From an uncultured Akkermansia sp. (lineage in GTDB: Bacteria; Verrucomicrobiota; Verrucomicrobiia; Verrucomicrobiales; Akkermansiaceae), in NCBI GenBank assembly GCA_947629715.1, contig CANRET010000004.1:1-64000 (forward strand): a DNA stretch of 64,000 bases, given 5' to 3'. Every line of letters begins with the position of its first letter. The first letter of the stretch is position 1. Of this stretch, positions 42,693 through 51,674 are shown one piece after another. The position numbers and the translations under genes are program-made. Under the pieces are notes generated by a model, which did not search any database, had not been told where the DNA came from, and saw nothing but the letters and a program-made list of their open reading frames with translations.

Positions 42693-43514
42693 TCAGAAAG
42701 TGAAGGTTGCACCCATGCGCACTTCGTGCCAGCGCATGGTGCCGGTCTTAAACTTCATGTCATAGGGGTAGCCATATTTAGCATCAGGCCTAGCGGTGGA
42801 GCCTCGGTACTGGTACCCCACGAAGAGCATGGCGTTGCGGGAGATGGGGAAGCAGAGATTTACGTAACCGGCGTAGATCATGCCGACAGCGGTGTCTCTT
42901 TTGCCGCAGTCCCACGGGTTATCATAATAGGGATCGCTCCAGCCATAGCCGAATTCCGTCTCGATGCTTTGCACATCCAGACCGCATTTAGCGCCCAGCT
43001 GCAACTCGCAAAAGCGGCTCAAACGCTGTGAAAATCGGTAGCCCAGAGCCAGCGTGACAGAAGAACGGTCATAGCTGTCCGTCCATGGATACGGACCTCC
43101 TTCGCCCGGCGGAGGGGTTACCCAGAAGTTTTCGTCATCGCCGCCCCCGGCAAAGCCGATGGAGAGTGTGACAGCCTGGCGGTCGGTGAGATAGTAGGCG
43201 CCTTCCAACTCGAAGCCGAGCATGTCGCATGCGTAAGAATTGTCCGGACAGGCTTTGAAGCCGTAGTTCACGGACAGATTGAATTCGTAGTTGGCAGAAT
43301 CCATGTAGCGAGGGTAGCGTTGCACGGAGGGTTGATGCTTCGGACCTGCATAAGCAGGGGACTCGGCAGCGGAAGGGGCCGTGCGTTTCGGCGCGGCATA
43401 GGCCGGGTTTTGTACCGGACCGCCCACGGCGGAGTCGTACACAATGGGATAATCCGGCAAGGGCGCGGCAGCGGCAACGCTTGCCAGCAGACAGCTTATC
43501 AGAGCTTTTTTCAT
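42693..43514 (-). CDS. outer-membrane beta-barrel-like protein
   Basis: 273 aa from the ATG at 43514, which opens a signal peptide (KKALISCLLASVAAAAPLPD). A Pro/Ala-rich linker (about 15-70) is followed by alternating strands with aromatic girdles (YEFNLSVNYGFKA, MLGFELEGAYYLTDRQAVTL, SVTLALGYRFSQRL, MIYAGYVNLCFPI, AMLFVGYQYRG) and a final strand ending in Phe (VRMGATFTF), the usual barrel C-terminus. Function unknown. Lies 33 bp after the lipoprotein gene, same strand, so likely one operon. Confidence 0.75.
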   Translation of the reverse strand: MKKALISCLLASVAAAAPLPDYPIVYDSAVGGPVQNPAYAAPKRTAPSAAESPAYAGPKHQPSVQRYPRYMDSANYEFNLSVNYGFKACPDNSYACDMLGFELEGAYYLTDRQAVTLSIGFAGGGDDENFWVTPPPGEGGPYPWTDSYDRSSVTLALGYRFSQRLSRFCELQLGAKCGLDVQSIETEFGYGWSDPYYDNPWDCGKRDTAVGMIYAGYVNLCFPISRNAMLFVGYQYRGSTARPDAKYGYPYDMKFKTGTMRWHEVRMGATFTF

Positions 43515-43547
43515 GGCGCGAATCACAAGTTGCAGGGAAGGTGAAAA

Positions 43548-44003
43548 TTATTCGCGACGCCTCGCGTTATCCTCCATCTTGTAGCGTTGGATGTAGTTGG
43601 CGGGTACAAAGTGATTGCACATGCCCGAACCGTTGAATTGGGAGGTATAGGCGACCACATGGTCTTTCTCGAACGTAAGGCGCAGGACGGCGACCTGGGG
43701 TATGGCGCTCACGTGTTCGTAGGGCGGCACAAAGGTGGAGTGGACGCCGCCGCGCGAATCAACCCAGGAATCGGCACGGCCGGGCACAACATAATTCGTC
43801 ATGTAGGTGCCATTGTACGCCCATTCCATCACTTTCGTGGAGCCTTGTTCGTAGATGTGAGTCGGTGCGCCGAGTATGGAGACCACTTGAGCGCTGCCCA
43901 ATCCCACGAGTTCCTGGCAAAAGCGCTCGTTGTAGCAGGTCGTGCACGCAGAGAAAGCCCACGGAAGGATAACCGCAGCGAGAAAGAGAAGTTTCTTACG
44001 CAT
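43548..44003 (-). CDS. SmpA/BamE-like lipoprotein
   Basis: 151 aa. Signal sequence RKKLLFLAAVILPWAFSAC with a lipobox-like end (Cys20; Phe at -3 is unusual). The segment LVGLGSAQVVSILGAPTHIY, then TKVMEWAYNG, resembles the helix-turn region and strand of SmpA/OmlA/BamE folds. Probably an outer-membrane lipoprotein; a link to barrel assembly is inference. First gene before the barrel protein, from a leaderless-type promoter. Confidence 0.65.
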   Translation of the reverse strand: MRKKLLFLAAVILPWAFSACTTCYNERFCQELVGLGSAQVVSILGAPTHIYEQGSTKVMEWAYNGTYMTNYVVPGRADSWVDSRGGVHSTFVPPYEHVSAIPQVAVLRLTFEKDHVVAYTSQFNGSGMCNHFVPANYIQRYKMEDNARRRE

Positions 44004-44009
44004 GGGATC

Positions 44010-44038
44010 ATTCTACGCCATGCCGCGTGCCACTGCAA
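44010..44038 (-). promoter_or_regulatory. promoter of the lipoprotein-barrel operon, predicted leaderless
   Basis: Minus strand TTGCAG (44033-44038), 17-nt spacer, TAGAAT (44010-44015), then 6 nt (GATCCC) to the ATG at 44003. Confidence 0.75.
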
Positions 44039-44095
44039 GAAAAAAGGCTTGCCAAGAGAAGCCGATATGCTAGTCTTATGGGCAGATATGGACCA

Positions 44096-45334
44096 ATGAG
44101 GCGATTGCTGAACATGATAGGGATTGCGATGATTGGGAGCGCATGGGGGCAATATTTTGAGCCTCCTCCCATGAATCCGGATCCTGTGGCAGATAGCGTA
44201 TCTGCGGAGCTGTCGGCAACCGGCGCCGCCGTTCAGGACTTACCGGAGAACGACAATACACAACCGGTTCCTCGTGAAAAGACAAGAGTGGCGGTTCTGG
44301 GGTACCACAACTTCAGTGATACAAAGCCTGTAACGGAGATGCTCATGCGCACTTCGGAGTTTCGCCGCCAGATGGAGCATATTCGCAAAACGGGGTTAAG
44401 GGTGATCAGCATGAAAGAGTTTTTGGACTGGCGGCTGGGCAATTTGCGACTGCCGGCGAAATGCGTGCTCATTACATTGGATGACGGTTGGCGCAGCGTG
44501 TACACGGATGCCTACCCTATCCTGAAAGAATACGGCTATCCCTTCACGCTGTTTCTCTACACCAAGTATTTGACCGGGCGGGGAGACAGCATGACCCCGG
44601 CGATGATCCGCGAAATGCAGCAGAACGGCGCGACTGTCGGGAGCCATTCCACAAGCCACTACTACCCGAGCAGATGGAAAACGGAGCGTGAGCTCGGAGA
44701 GCAAGCCTTTTCAGCGTTGATGGACGTAGAAATGGGAGATTCCTTCAGGAAGTTGGGAGAACTGTTCGGTCCAATCAATGTGTACTGTTACCCGGGCGGG
44801 TACGTGACACCGGAGATGGTGAATCAACTGCCGCGTTATGGCTATGTAGCCGCCTTTACCGTGGTAGCGGGGAAGGTAGGGGTTCATGAGGACGTGTTGC
44901 AAGTGCACCGCTACATGATCTTCGGAACGGATGACTCCATTTTCCAACGTGCGGTGGATTTTTCTCTGCACAAGGGAGACTTGCAGCGGACGGTCAAGGC
45001 GCGGCGCAATTCTCCCCCTCCGCCTTTTCCGGTGTACCCGGCGCCGAATGCCGAGGCGAGCGAAGATCTGTCTGTTATTTCCGCGCAGATGGGAGCGGTG
45101 CCGAACATCGACCTGTCGAGCGTGCAGATGGTGGTGAGCGGGTACGGTCGCGTGCCGTCCAAGATTGAGTCATCCTCCGGCACGGTGCAGTGGAGTCCGC
45201 CATTGCGCTTTTACCAACAGCCGGTCACTGTCATTGTGAGCTGGAAGAGTACGGACGGTTCAACACACAAGGCATCCTGGTCCTTCCAGTTACGGCGCAG
45301 TATAGATACACACTATGAATCGCAAAACGAATAA
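44096..45334 (+). CDS. exported polysaccharide deacetylase family protein
   Basis: 412 aa from the ATG at 44096, which starts a signal peptide (RRLLNMIGIAMIGSAWG); ATGs at 44027 and 44078 are alternatives. After a Pro/Asp-rich stretch comes a NodB-like deacetylase domain: VAVLGYHNF, CVLITLDDGWRSVYTDAYPI with the catalytic Asp pair, VGSHSTSHYY with the metal His residues, and YPGGYVTPEM. Acts on N-acetylated glycans, substrate not determinable. The C-terminal about 110 residues (after PPPPFPVYPAP) form a separate Ig-like or carbohydrate-facing domain. Overlaps the next gene by 20 bp. Confidence 0.85.
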   Translation: MRRLLNMIGIAMIGSAWGQYFEPPPMNPDPVADSVSAELSATGAAVQDLPENDNTQPVPREKTRVAVLGYHNFSDTKPVTEMLMRTSEFRRQMEHIRKTGLRVISMKEFLDWRLGNLRLPAKCVLITLDDGWRSVYTDAYPILKEYGYPFTLFLYTKYLTGRGDSMTPAMIREMQQNGATVGSHSTSHYYPSRWKTERELGEQAFSALMDVEMGDSFRKLGELFGPINVYCYPGGYVTPEMVNQLPRYGYVAAFTVVAGKVGVHEDVLQVHRYMIFGTDDSIFQRAVDFSLHKGDLQRTVKARRNSPPPPFPVYPAPNAEASEDLSVISAQMGAVPNIDLSSVQMVVSGYGRVPSKIESSSGTVQWSPPLRFYQQPVTVIVSWKSTDGSTHKASWSFQLRRSIDTHYESQNE

Positions 45335-45776
45335 GACACCCCGACCGGAGGTGCAGGGATCCCCGGCGCCGAAGAGTAAGAACGGCGCAAACGCTCCGCA
45401 ACAGACTCCGGCGAAACAATCCCCAAAAACACGCACCGGCAAAGTCAAGGCAGCGGTGGATGCTCTTCCCGCTTACCCCGCACCTGAAACCGTGGGCGGA
45501 CACGAACCGCCGGGCAAGACGCGCAGACGCTCCCACAACCGCCGCCGTAAGGATGATGCTGCATCCTCCGAGCAGCTTGCTCCATTGCACCCGATGGTGG
45601 ATGCGGAGAAATTGGCCGCACACGCGTGGAAAATTTTTAAGGGAGAGGTGACAGAAGAGGGGCTGGCGCTTATGGACGATTCCACTGCTGCAGAAACTGC
45701 TCGGCGCGCTTTTCGCGTAGCAGAACTCTTCCTCATTGAGGCCGCTGCTCATCGTCCCGAGGACGAGCGTCCCTGA
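45315..45776 (+). CDS. basic, mostly disordered small protein
   Basis: 153 aa, not recognised. Residues 1-95 are Lys/Arg/Pro/Ala-rich and unstructured (NRKTNKTPRPEVQGSPAPKS, KTRRRSHNRRRKDD), the rest forms two helices (HPMVDAEKLAAHAWKIFKGE and AAETARRAFRVAELFLIEAA). The charge suggests binding to nucleic acid or the envelope. Starts within the end of the deacetylase gene, so translationally coupled. Confidence 0.55.
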   Translation: MNRKTNKTPRPEVQGSPAPKSKNGANAPQQTPAKQSPKTRTGKVKAAVDALPAYPAPETVGGHEPPGKTRRRSHNRRRKDDAASSEQLAPLHPMVDAEKLAAHAWKIFKGEVTEEGLALMDDSTAAETARRAFRVAELFLIEAAAHRPEDERP

Positions 45777-45812
45777 CTTGCCGCATTTTAGTGAACCCCG
45801 ACTGACAGGCGT

Positions 45813-46244
45813 ATGCGTTCGATTGTGCGTTGGTGGTTGATTGCTTCAGTTGTAAGCGCGCTGACAGTCGGCGTGTGTGTGTTGCTTTGGCCGAAAGAGG
45901 ATCCGAGGGAATTGGTTCTCGGGGAGTGGCGCGAGCAGAGTATGCGCGTGCGGGTCGAGGTCTTGCCGGTCGCGGCAAAGTGGCGCGGTATGGGGCACGG
46001 CACACTGCGCTACGAGTGGCTGCAGACCGAGAACTCTCCGTACCGAGCGCTTTTGAAACGCCGTGACCGGAGCGTGCAGGTCAATGTGCGCTTTGTGGAT
46101 AGGGATAGCATGATTGTGGAGCCGGACATTTGGGAAATGCTTCCCGAAAACGCACGAGAAATGCTCAGTGACATCAACCTCCGGCATGGTCGCCCGGAGA
46201 AGGAATTTCGATTACTGCTGCGTCGTGAAGAAGAGAGTAAATAA
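45813..46244 (+). CDS. small single-pass membrane protein
   Basis: 143 aa, not recognised. N-terminal membrane helix (VRWWLIASVVSALTVGVCVL), then a small soluble domain with WREQSMRVRVEVLPVA and VQVNVRFVDRDSMIVEP that looks like a beta sandwich. Lies between the basic protein and the U32 gene on the same strand with short gaps, probably one operon. Confidence 0.55.
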   Translation: MRSIVRWWLIASVVSALTVGVCVLLWPKEDPRELVLGEWREQSMRVRVEVLPVAAKWRGMGHGTLRYEWLQTENSPYRALLKRRDRSVQVNVRFVDRDSMIVEPDIWEMLPENAREMLSDINLRHGRPEKEFRLLLRREEESK

Positions 46245-47511
46245 TCTTGAACCGCAGCCCGTGGAAATCATGGCGCCGGCAGGTTCTTTCGAGAGTTTGG
46301 CGGCGGCCCTGCGTGCGGGGGCTGACAGCGTGTACTTCGGCGTGGGCGAGCTCAATATGCGCGCTCGCGCTGCTTCGAATTTTACGGTACATGACCTTCG
46401 AAAGGTAGCGCGCTTGTGCCATAGCTGTGGTGCACGAGCTTATCTTACTTGCAACGTGGTGGTGTATGATGAGGAACTGAACGGGATGCAGGAGCTGTTG
46501 CGAGCGGCGAAAGCGGCAGGCGTGGATGCGGTCATAGCGGCGGACATGTCAGTCATTCGATTTGCACGCAGCATCGGCATGGAGGTGCATATTTCCGTGC
46601 AGGCGAATGTGAGCAACATTGAGGCGTTGAGAGCTTATGCAGAGTACGCCGATGTGGTGGTGCCGGCACGAGAGTTGTCGTTGAGTCGCATACGCAGAAT
46701 GGTGCAAGCTGTGCAAAGCGAGCCGATTTGCGGTCCGAGCGGGAAGCCTCTGCGCATTGAGCTTTTTGCGCACGGGGCTCTTTGCATCGCCATCTCCGGC
46801 AAGTGCGGCATGAGTCTTGCAGCGCATAACCACAGCGCTAACCGTGGAGATTGCTACCAGCTATGCCGCCGTCGTTACCGCGCCGTGGATATCGAGACCG
46901 GTTTTGAGTTGGATGTGGACAATCAGTACATCATGTCTCCTGCGGATCTCTGTACAATTCGCGTACTCGATCAGCTTCTGGAGGCCGGGGCCTCCGTGTT
47001 GAAACTGGAAGGGCGAGGGCGCTCTGCAGCGTACGTGAGCGTTGTCACCTCCGTGTACCGCGAGGCTGCGCAGGCATGGGCACGGGGGGCGTGGAATGAG
47101 CGACAGGTTCAGGTGTGGGAAGAGCGGCTTCGCGGTGTGTTTAATCGCTCCTTCTGGCACGGAGGCTATTATTTGGCGGAGGATTGGGCGGTATGGAGCG
47201 GCGCGCCCGGGAGTCAGGCGACCGAACAGCGCCGTTTCTTGGGTACAGTGCGCAAGTTTTATCCCCGTGCAGGGGTGGCGGAGATTTTCCTGAATGCCGA
47301 TGATTTGCAAATCGGCAGCGCTATTGAAATTACCGGACCCACCACCGGATTTGTTCGCCACACCGTCACCGACATGCGCTGCGACGATGCGTCGGGACAC
47401 GCCCAATCGGTTACCCTCGCTCTCAAGGGGACAAACGTGCTCATCCGCCTTTCGGACAAGGTGCGTCATGGCGACAAAGTGTACCACGTAGAGCCAAGGC
47501 GGCTCGGGTAA
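46225..47511 (+). CDS. peptidase U32 family protein (TrhP/RlhA-like)
   Basis: 428 aa from a GTG at 46225; there is no ATG before the conserved PVEIMAPAGSFESLAAAL, so the start is uncertain and overlaps the previous gene by 20 bp. U32 proteins of this kind are hydroxylases of tRNA U34 or 23S rRNA rather than proteases. GADSVYFGVGELNMRA and YLTCNVVVYDEEL are typical, and four cysteines suited to an Fe-S cluster are in GALCIAISGKCGMS and RGDCYQLCRRRY. The C-terminal domain (about 330-428) is a beta-barrel-like extension with FLGTVRKFYPRAGVAEIFL. Confidence 0.82.
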   Translation: MKKRVNNLEPQPVEIMAPAGSFESLAAALRAGADSVYFGVGELNMRARAASNFTVHDLRKVARLCHSCGARAYLTCNVVVYDEELNGMQELLRAAKAAGVDAVIAADMSVIRFARSIGMEVHISVQANVSNIEALRAYAEYADVVVPARELSLSRIRRMVQAVQSEPICGPSGKPLRIELFAHGALCIAISGKCGMSLAAHNHSANRGDCYQLCRRRYRAVDIETGFELDVDNQYIMSPADLCTIRVLDQLLEAGASVLKLEGRGRSAAYVSVVTSVYREAAQAWARGAWNERQVQVWEERLRGVFNRSFWHGGYYLAEDWAVWSGAPGSQATEQRRFLGTVRKFYPRAGVAEIFLNADDLQIGSAIEITGPTTGFVRHTVTDMRCDDASGHAQSVTLALKGTNVLIRLSDKVRHGDKVYHVEPRRLG

Positions 47512-47570
47512 TCGTCATGCGGGAGCAGTCGTGCGGCAAAGTGAGATTTTGCGTGCGATCATTTGGCGCT

Positions 47571-48557
47571 TCATTTCTCGTTCTGCCTACGATGCCAGCG
47601 GGAAGCCAAATACGAACACACCATGAGCTGCACTTGGTGAAATACCATGAGCGGCAGTAGCAAATTGTTGTCCAGTTTCCCAAAAATAGCCAACATCATG
47701 GGCGCACCCACCGCCAGGCTTTTTTTGGATCCGCAGAAGAGGATGGCAATGCTGTCCGCATGATCAAAGTGCAGCATACGACACACGGTCCAAATGATGA
47801 GTTGGATGATGCTCAGCAGGATCAGGGAAGCAATGATAAGTCCCCCCAACTGCGTCCATGAAAGTCGCTCCCAATAGCCTTGTGCTGTCGCAGCGGAGAA
47901 GGAAGTGTACACCACCAGCCAGATGGTGAGACGGTCGTTGGCGGCGATGAGCGAGCGGTGTTGATCGGCCCAGGACTTCAAGGGGCGTTGCAGCCACTGC
48001 CCCAAGGCAAAGGGCAGGAGTATCTGACAGCTGATAGTGAGGACAGCGTCCATTCCCGCTTGAGCGCCTTGAATGTGGTCCATTGAGAAGAGCAATCCCA
48101 CCAACAGGGGCGTGAGCGCCACACCGAAGAGACTGGATAGCGAAGCTGAGCACACTGCCGCAGGCACATTGCCGCCCGCTATTGATGTGAACGCGATGCT
48201 GCTCTGTACTGTGGAAGGAAGGCATGCTACGTACAGCAACCCGGAAAAAAGCGAGGCGCCTGCCAGAGGTTCCAATGCCCCACGCCCCAGCCACACGACG
48301 ATCGGAAACAGCACAAAGGTAGAGAGCAGTGTCAAACTCTGCAATCGCCAATGCAGTATGCCTTCCATCACCGAACGCCGCGATAACTTTACCCCGTACA
48401 GGAAGAATAGCAGTACGATTGCCGCCTGAGTGAGCCATTCAAACCCCGCGGCTATTCCTCCACGGCAGGGGATGAACAAGCCCAGCAGGATACTCAGGAT
48501 GATGCCGATGGTGAAGGCGTCCGGCATCAAGTTGAGCCTGTGCGCAGCGTGAGCCAT
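47571..48557 (-). CDS. bile-acid:sodium symporter (SBF) family transporter
   Basis: 328 aa, about ten membrane helices. It fits the SBF-like (YfeH type) branch: LNLMPDAFTIGIILSILLGL, FFLYGVKLSRRSVMEGILHW, LLYVACLPSTVQSSIAFTSI with the crossover motif, GNVPAAVCSASLSSLFGVAL, and FCGSKKSLAVGAPMMLAIFG. Sodium-coupled uptake of an organic anion is inferred; substrate unknown. Begins 3 bp after the topoisomerase stop, so part of its operon. Confidence 0.88.
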   Translation of the reverse strand: MAHAAHRLNLMPDAFTIGIILSILLGLFIPCRGGIAAGFEWLTQAAIVLLFFLYGVKLSRRSVMEGILHWRLQSLTLLSTFVLFPIVVWLGRGALEPLAGASLFSGLLYVACLPSTVQSSIAFTSIAGGNVPAAVCSASLSSLFGVALTPLLVGLLFSMDHIQGAQAGMDAVLTISCQILLPFALGQWLQRPLKSWADQHRSLIAANDRLTIWLVVYTSFSAATAQGYWERLSWTQLGGLIIASLILLSIIQLIIWTVCRMLHFDHADSIAILFCGSKKSLAVGAPMMLAIFGKLDNNLLLPLMVFHQVQLMVCSYLASRWHRRQNEK

Positions 48558-48560
48558 GGG

Positions 48561-51419
48561 CTATTTTCGCGGCGGAAATTCGTAGGTGACGCGTCCTGAA
48601 GAAAAACTGAACACGAGGTAGGCTTCAAATTTCCTTCCGCTCTTATGGCTCACAAAGTCTTTGATCAGCGCTGTTTTGCCCTTGCTGAGCAGATCATTCA
48701 CCAGTTTGGCATCCAGCGCCACTCCGCACATTTCTTTGGCAATAAGAAGAGGTTTGCGATTTTTGCCGATCGTGACACCTTCTACGCACCAAGCCTCCTG
48801 AGTTTCCAGCAGACGGTGTTCTCCTTTTCCCTTGACAACAACGGGACCATGATTCACGGCTTTCGACAAATCCATGGCAGCTTCCGCTTTGGGCGTTCGT
48901 CCCTTTTTTCGATCCTTGTCCGGAGCTTTTTCGCGAGGCGGGAACTCGAATCCTATGCCCCCGCGGTCTTCATCCAGCTTCAGGAAGGCATCGAAAGCCT
49001 TGTGAGTTCGTTGCGAGACAAATCCCGAGATCAATTCGCTCTTGCCGCACTCGAGTACGCGTTTGAGAGTTTCCTGTTCAATCTGCTTACCTAAAATCAC
49101 GCGCGACGCGCTGAAGCCTTTTTTCTTATCGGCGGTGCGAGTAAACTCCGGGATACTCCACTGCTTTTCATTCTCGAAAAGCTCCAACTCACCGCGATTC
49201 AACACCTTGACTTTGCCGAGAGATTGCAGATCTGCAGCGGTCGGAGGCGTGACATTTTCCTCTTCGTTGTCAAAATAAAATTCGACCTTCCAAGTGCCCT
49301 TCGATGTCTCAGGACGTACAAGCCGCAAGCCGGCGCGGAACTTTTTCCCAAAGCGAGAACGGAATCCGTCTGTTACAGGCAACTCGCCCTTGCTGATGAG
49401 TTGCGCAAACTGCTCATCATTCAAACTCAGTCCGGCGTGAATGCGGCGCATGTGAAAATCGCAATGTTTGCAGACCACAGAATCCACTCGACTTTCCAAT
49501 CCCTTTTTCTTGCACGCGGGACACGTCACGTCGAGATCTTCATGCTTTCCTCCTTTCATATAATCGCGTACGGCTCCGACGATCTCGGCGGTGTACGCGC
49601 GTATATCGCGCATAAAATCCTTGCGCTTCAGCTTCCCGTTTTCCATCTGCTTGAGGCGGTACTCCCACTCGCCGGTGAGTTCCGGACTGGAGAGCGTGCT
49701 CAATCCGATCTTGCTGAGCAAATCGATGAGATCCATGCCACGGCGCGTGGCCACCAGATCCTTGCCATCGCGTGCGATATATTCCTGGGCCAGCAAACCC
49801 TCAATAATCGCCGCGCGCGTGGCAGGGGTCCCCAGCCCTCGCTCCTTCATGGCAGAAGCCAGTTCATCGTCTTCCACAAGCTTGCCGGCATTTTCCATTG
49901 CCGTGAGCAAGGTGGCTTCCGTGTAAGGCGCCGGCGGTTTTGTGGCGTCTTCCACCGTTTCCACTGCGGTCGCTCTTACTTCTTCCCCCGGATCGAGACA
50001 ACACAGGTCATCTTTTTTCTTGCGTTCAGTATGATACAGCGCACGCCATCCCGCGCTGAGCAGCACCCGCCCATGCGCGTAAAAATAATCTTTCCCGGCC
50101 GGAGTGGCAATGACGGTCATGCGCTCCGTATCTTCAAACTCTGCGTTCGGCATAAAAACTCCGAGAAAACGCTGTACCACCAGATGAAAGATGCGCGCCG
50201 CATCTCCGCTCAGGTTCACCAACTTGCCGGTTGGAATGATAGCAAAGTGATCGCTCACTTTAGAGCTGTCGAATACGCGTTTGCTCGGGCGAATGCCATG
50301 CGCATCCAATATCCCTTTCGCATGCTCTGCGTACTCCGGCAGGTGATTTGCTATCTCCTGCACCGTGCGCGTCGCAACTTTCATGTAATCATTCGGGAGA
50401 AACTTCGAATCGGTGCGCGGGTACGTCAAAACTTTGTGCTTTTCATAGCACTCCTGCGCCAGTTGAAGCGTTCGACTCGCCGAAAATCCGAAGCGATTGC
50501 TTGCCTCTTTCTGCAGAGAGGTGAGGTCAAAAAGCAGCGGCGCCGGCATGCTCACCGGCTTCTTCTTCTCCTCCACTTTTCCCTTCTTTCCCTTGCACCG
50601 AGCCGCTATGGCAGCAGCCTCTTCGGCGTTCCATATGCGTTCCCGTGTGCGCTGAGGCGCCTTGTCATCTTTCTTCAGTGAGGGATTGATCCATTTGGCT
50701 GTGTAGCTGCCCTTTCGTGCTGCAAACTCTGCGTGCACTTCATAATAGGTTTCCGGAACAAACGCCAGAGCTTCTTTCTGGCGCACGGCCAAAATTGCCA
50801 GCGTCGGCGTCTGGACACGTCCGGTCGGCGTCACATGGAATCCTCCGGCGGCTGATTGCAGCACGGTGAGCGCCCGTGTGCTGTTGAGCCCCACCAACCA
50901 GTCGGACTCCGAGCGGCATACTGCGGCATCCGCCAAATGGAGCATCTCCTCATTCTGCTTGAGATGCTGCCATGCCTCTAAAATTGCGTCGTCTGTCATG
51001 CTCTGCATCCACAGACGATACAGCGGCTTCTTGATGCCTCCGAAACGGATGATGTTGCGGAAAATCAGCTCTCCTTCGCGCCCGGCATCGCATGCATTCA
51101 CCAGAGATTCGACCTCTTTGCTGCGGGCCGCCTTGAGTATTTTTTTTAACTTATCCGCTGACCTGCCGATGGGTTCCAATTCCATCACATCCGGCATCAC
51201 CGGCAGGTATTCCATCTTCCACGGCAGGCTTTTTCCATCTTCGGTCTGCGGCTTTTTCTGCTCCACCAAGTGACCAACGGCTGAGGTGATGATGAGCTTC
51301 TCGTTCGAAAAACCGCCGACGGATTCGTCTTTCTTGAATTTGCCATACTTCTTCCCGAGCACCCGCGCCAAATCTGACGCCACACTCGGCTTCTCCGCGA
51401 TGATGAGTTGTCTTGCCAT
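48561..51419 (-). CDS. topB: type IA DNA topoisomerase (TopB-like)
   Basis: 952 aa. Cuts and passes single strands through a 5' phosphotyrosine. TOPRIM domain at the N-terminus (RQLIIAEKPSVASDLARVLG and LVNACDAGREGELIFRNII), then catalytic Tyr333 in KVLTYPRTDSKFL, and TPTGRVQTPTLAILA. The middle holds CPACKKKGLESR with CKHCDF, a zinc-ribbon-like pair. The C-terminus ends in repeats of a topoisomerase C-terminal module (ELISGFVSQRTHKAFDAFL and ALIKDFVSHKSGRKFEAYL, each ending FPPRE/FPPRK). The layout is closer to topoisomerase III than to TopA, but assignment should be confirmed. Confidence 0.92.
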   Translation of the reverse strand: MARQLIIAEKPSVASDLARVLGKKYGKFKKDESVGGFSNEKLIITSAVGHLVEQKKPQTEDGKSLPWKMEYLPVMPDVMELEPIGRSADKLKKILKAARSKEVESLVNACDAGREGELIFRNIIRFGGIKKPLYRLWMQSMTDDAILEAWQHLKQNEEMLHLADAAVCRSESDWLVGLNSTRALTVLQSAAGGFHVTPTGRVQTPTLAILAVRQKEALAFVPETYYEVHAEFAARKGSYTAKWINPSLKKDDKAPQRTRERIWNAEEAAAIAARCKGKKGKVEEKKKPVSMPAPLLFDLTSLQKEASNRFGFSASRTLQLAQECYEKHKVLTYPRTDSKFLPNDYMKVATRTVQEIANHLPEYAEHAKGILDAHGIRPSKRVFDSSKVSDHFAIIPTGKLVNLSGDAARIFHLVVQRFLGVFMPNAEFEDTERMTVIATPAGKDYFYAHGRVLLSAGWRALYHTERKKKDDLCCLDPGEEVRATAVETVEDATKPPAPYTEATLLTAMENAGKLVEDDELASAMKERGLGTPATRAAIIEGLLAQEYIARDGKDLVATRRGMDLIDLLSKIGLSTLSSPELTGEWEYRLKQMENGKLKRKDFMRDIRAYTAEIVGAVRDYMKGGKHEDLDVTCPACKKKGLESRVDSVVCKHCDFHMRRIHAGLSLNDEQFAQLISKGELPVTDGFRSRFGKKFRAGLRLVRPETSKGTWKVEFYFDNEEENVTPPTAADLQSLGKVKVLNRGELELFENEKQWSIPEFTRTADKKKGFSASRVILGKQIEQETLKRVLECGKSELISGFVSQRTHKAFDAFLKLDEDRGGIGFEFPPREKAPDKDRKKGRTPKAEAAMDLSKAVNHGPVVVKGKGEHRLLETQEAWCVEGVTIGKNRKPLLIAKEMCGVALDAKLVNDLLSKGKTALIKDFVSHKSGRKFEAYLVFSFSSGRVTYEFPPRK

Positions 51420-51674
51420 AGAAACGTCCGAAAAACTTCCTTACAGGAAACCCCATTCATCCTGACTCGTCAAGCTTCAAGTGTGGCATACGGAGTGGAC
51501 GCATTTTGGCGGGCAAAGCCGCATTGCCTCAAAAATAAAGTCACCGAAGGGACGCACCGAACGGAAAATGAGCAAGCACGCAAGAATAGAACCGCTTTCC
51601 GCGGATTGTCATTCGACTGTTGAGCAGCATGAAAACGCTGAGCAGCTACGTGGGAACGAAAGGCTGACTCCTCC

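Noticed and set aside
49224-50681. 485-codon ORF on the plus strand
   Set aside because: Antisense to the topoisomerase gene; composition is that of a reverse-complement frame.
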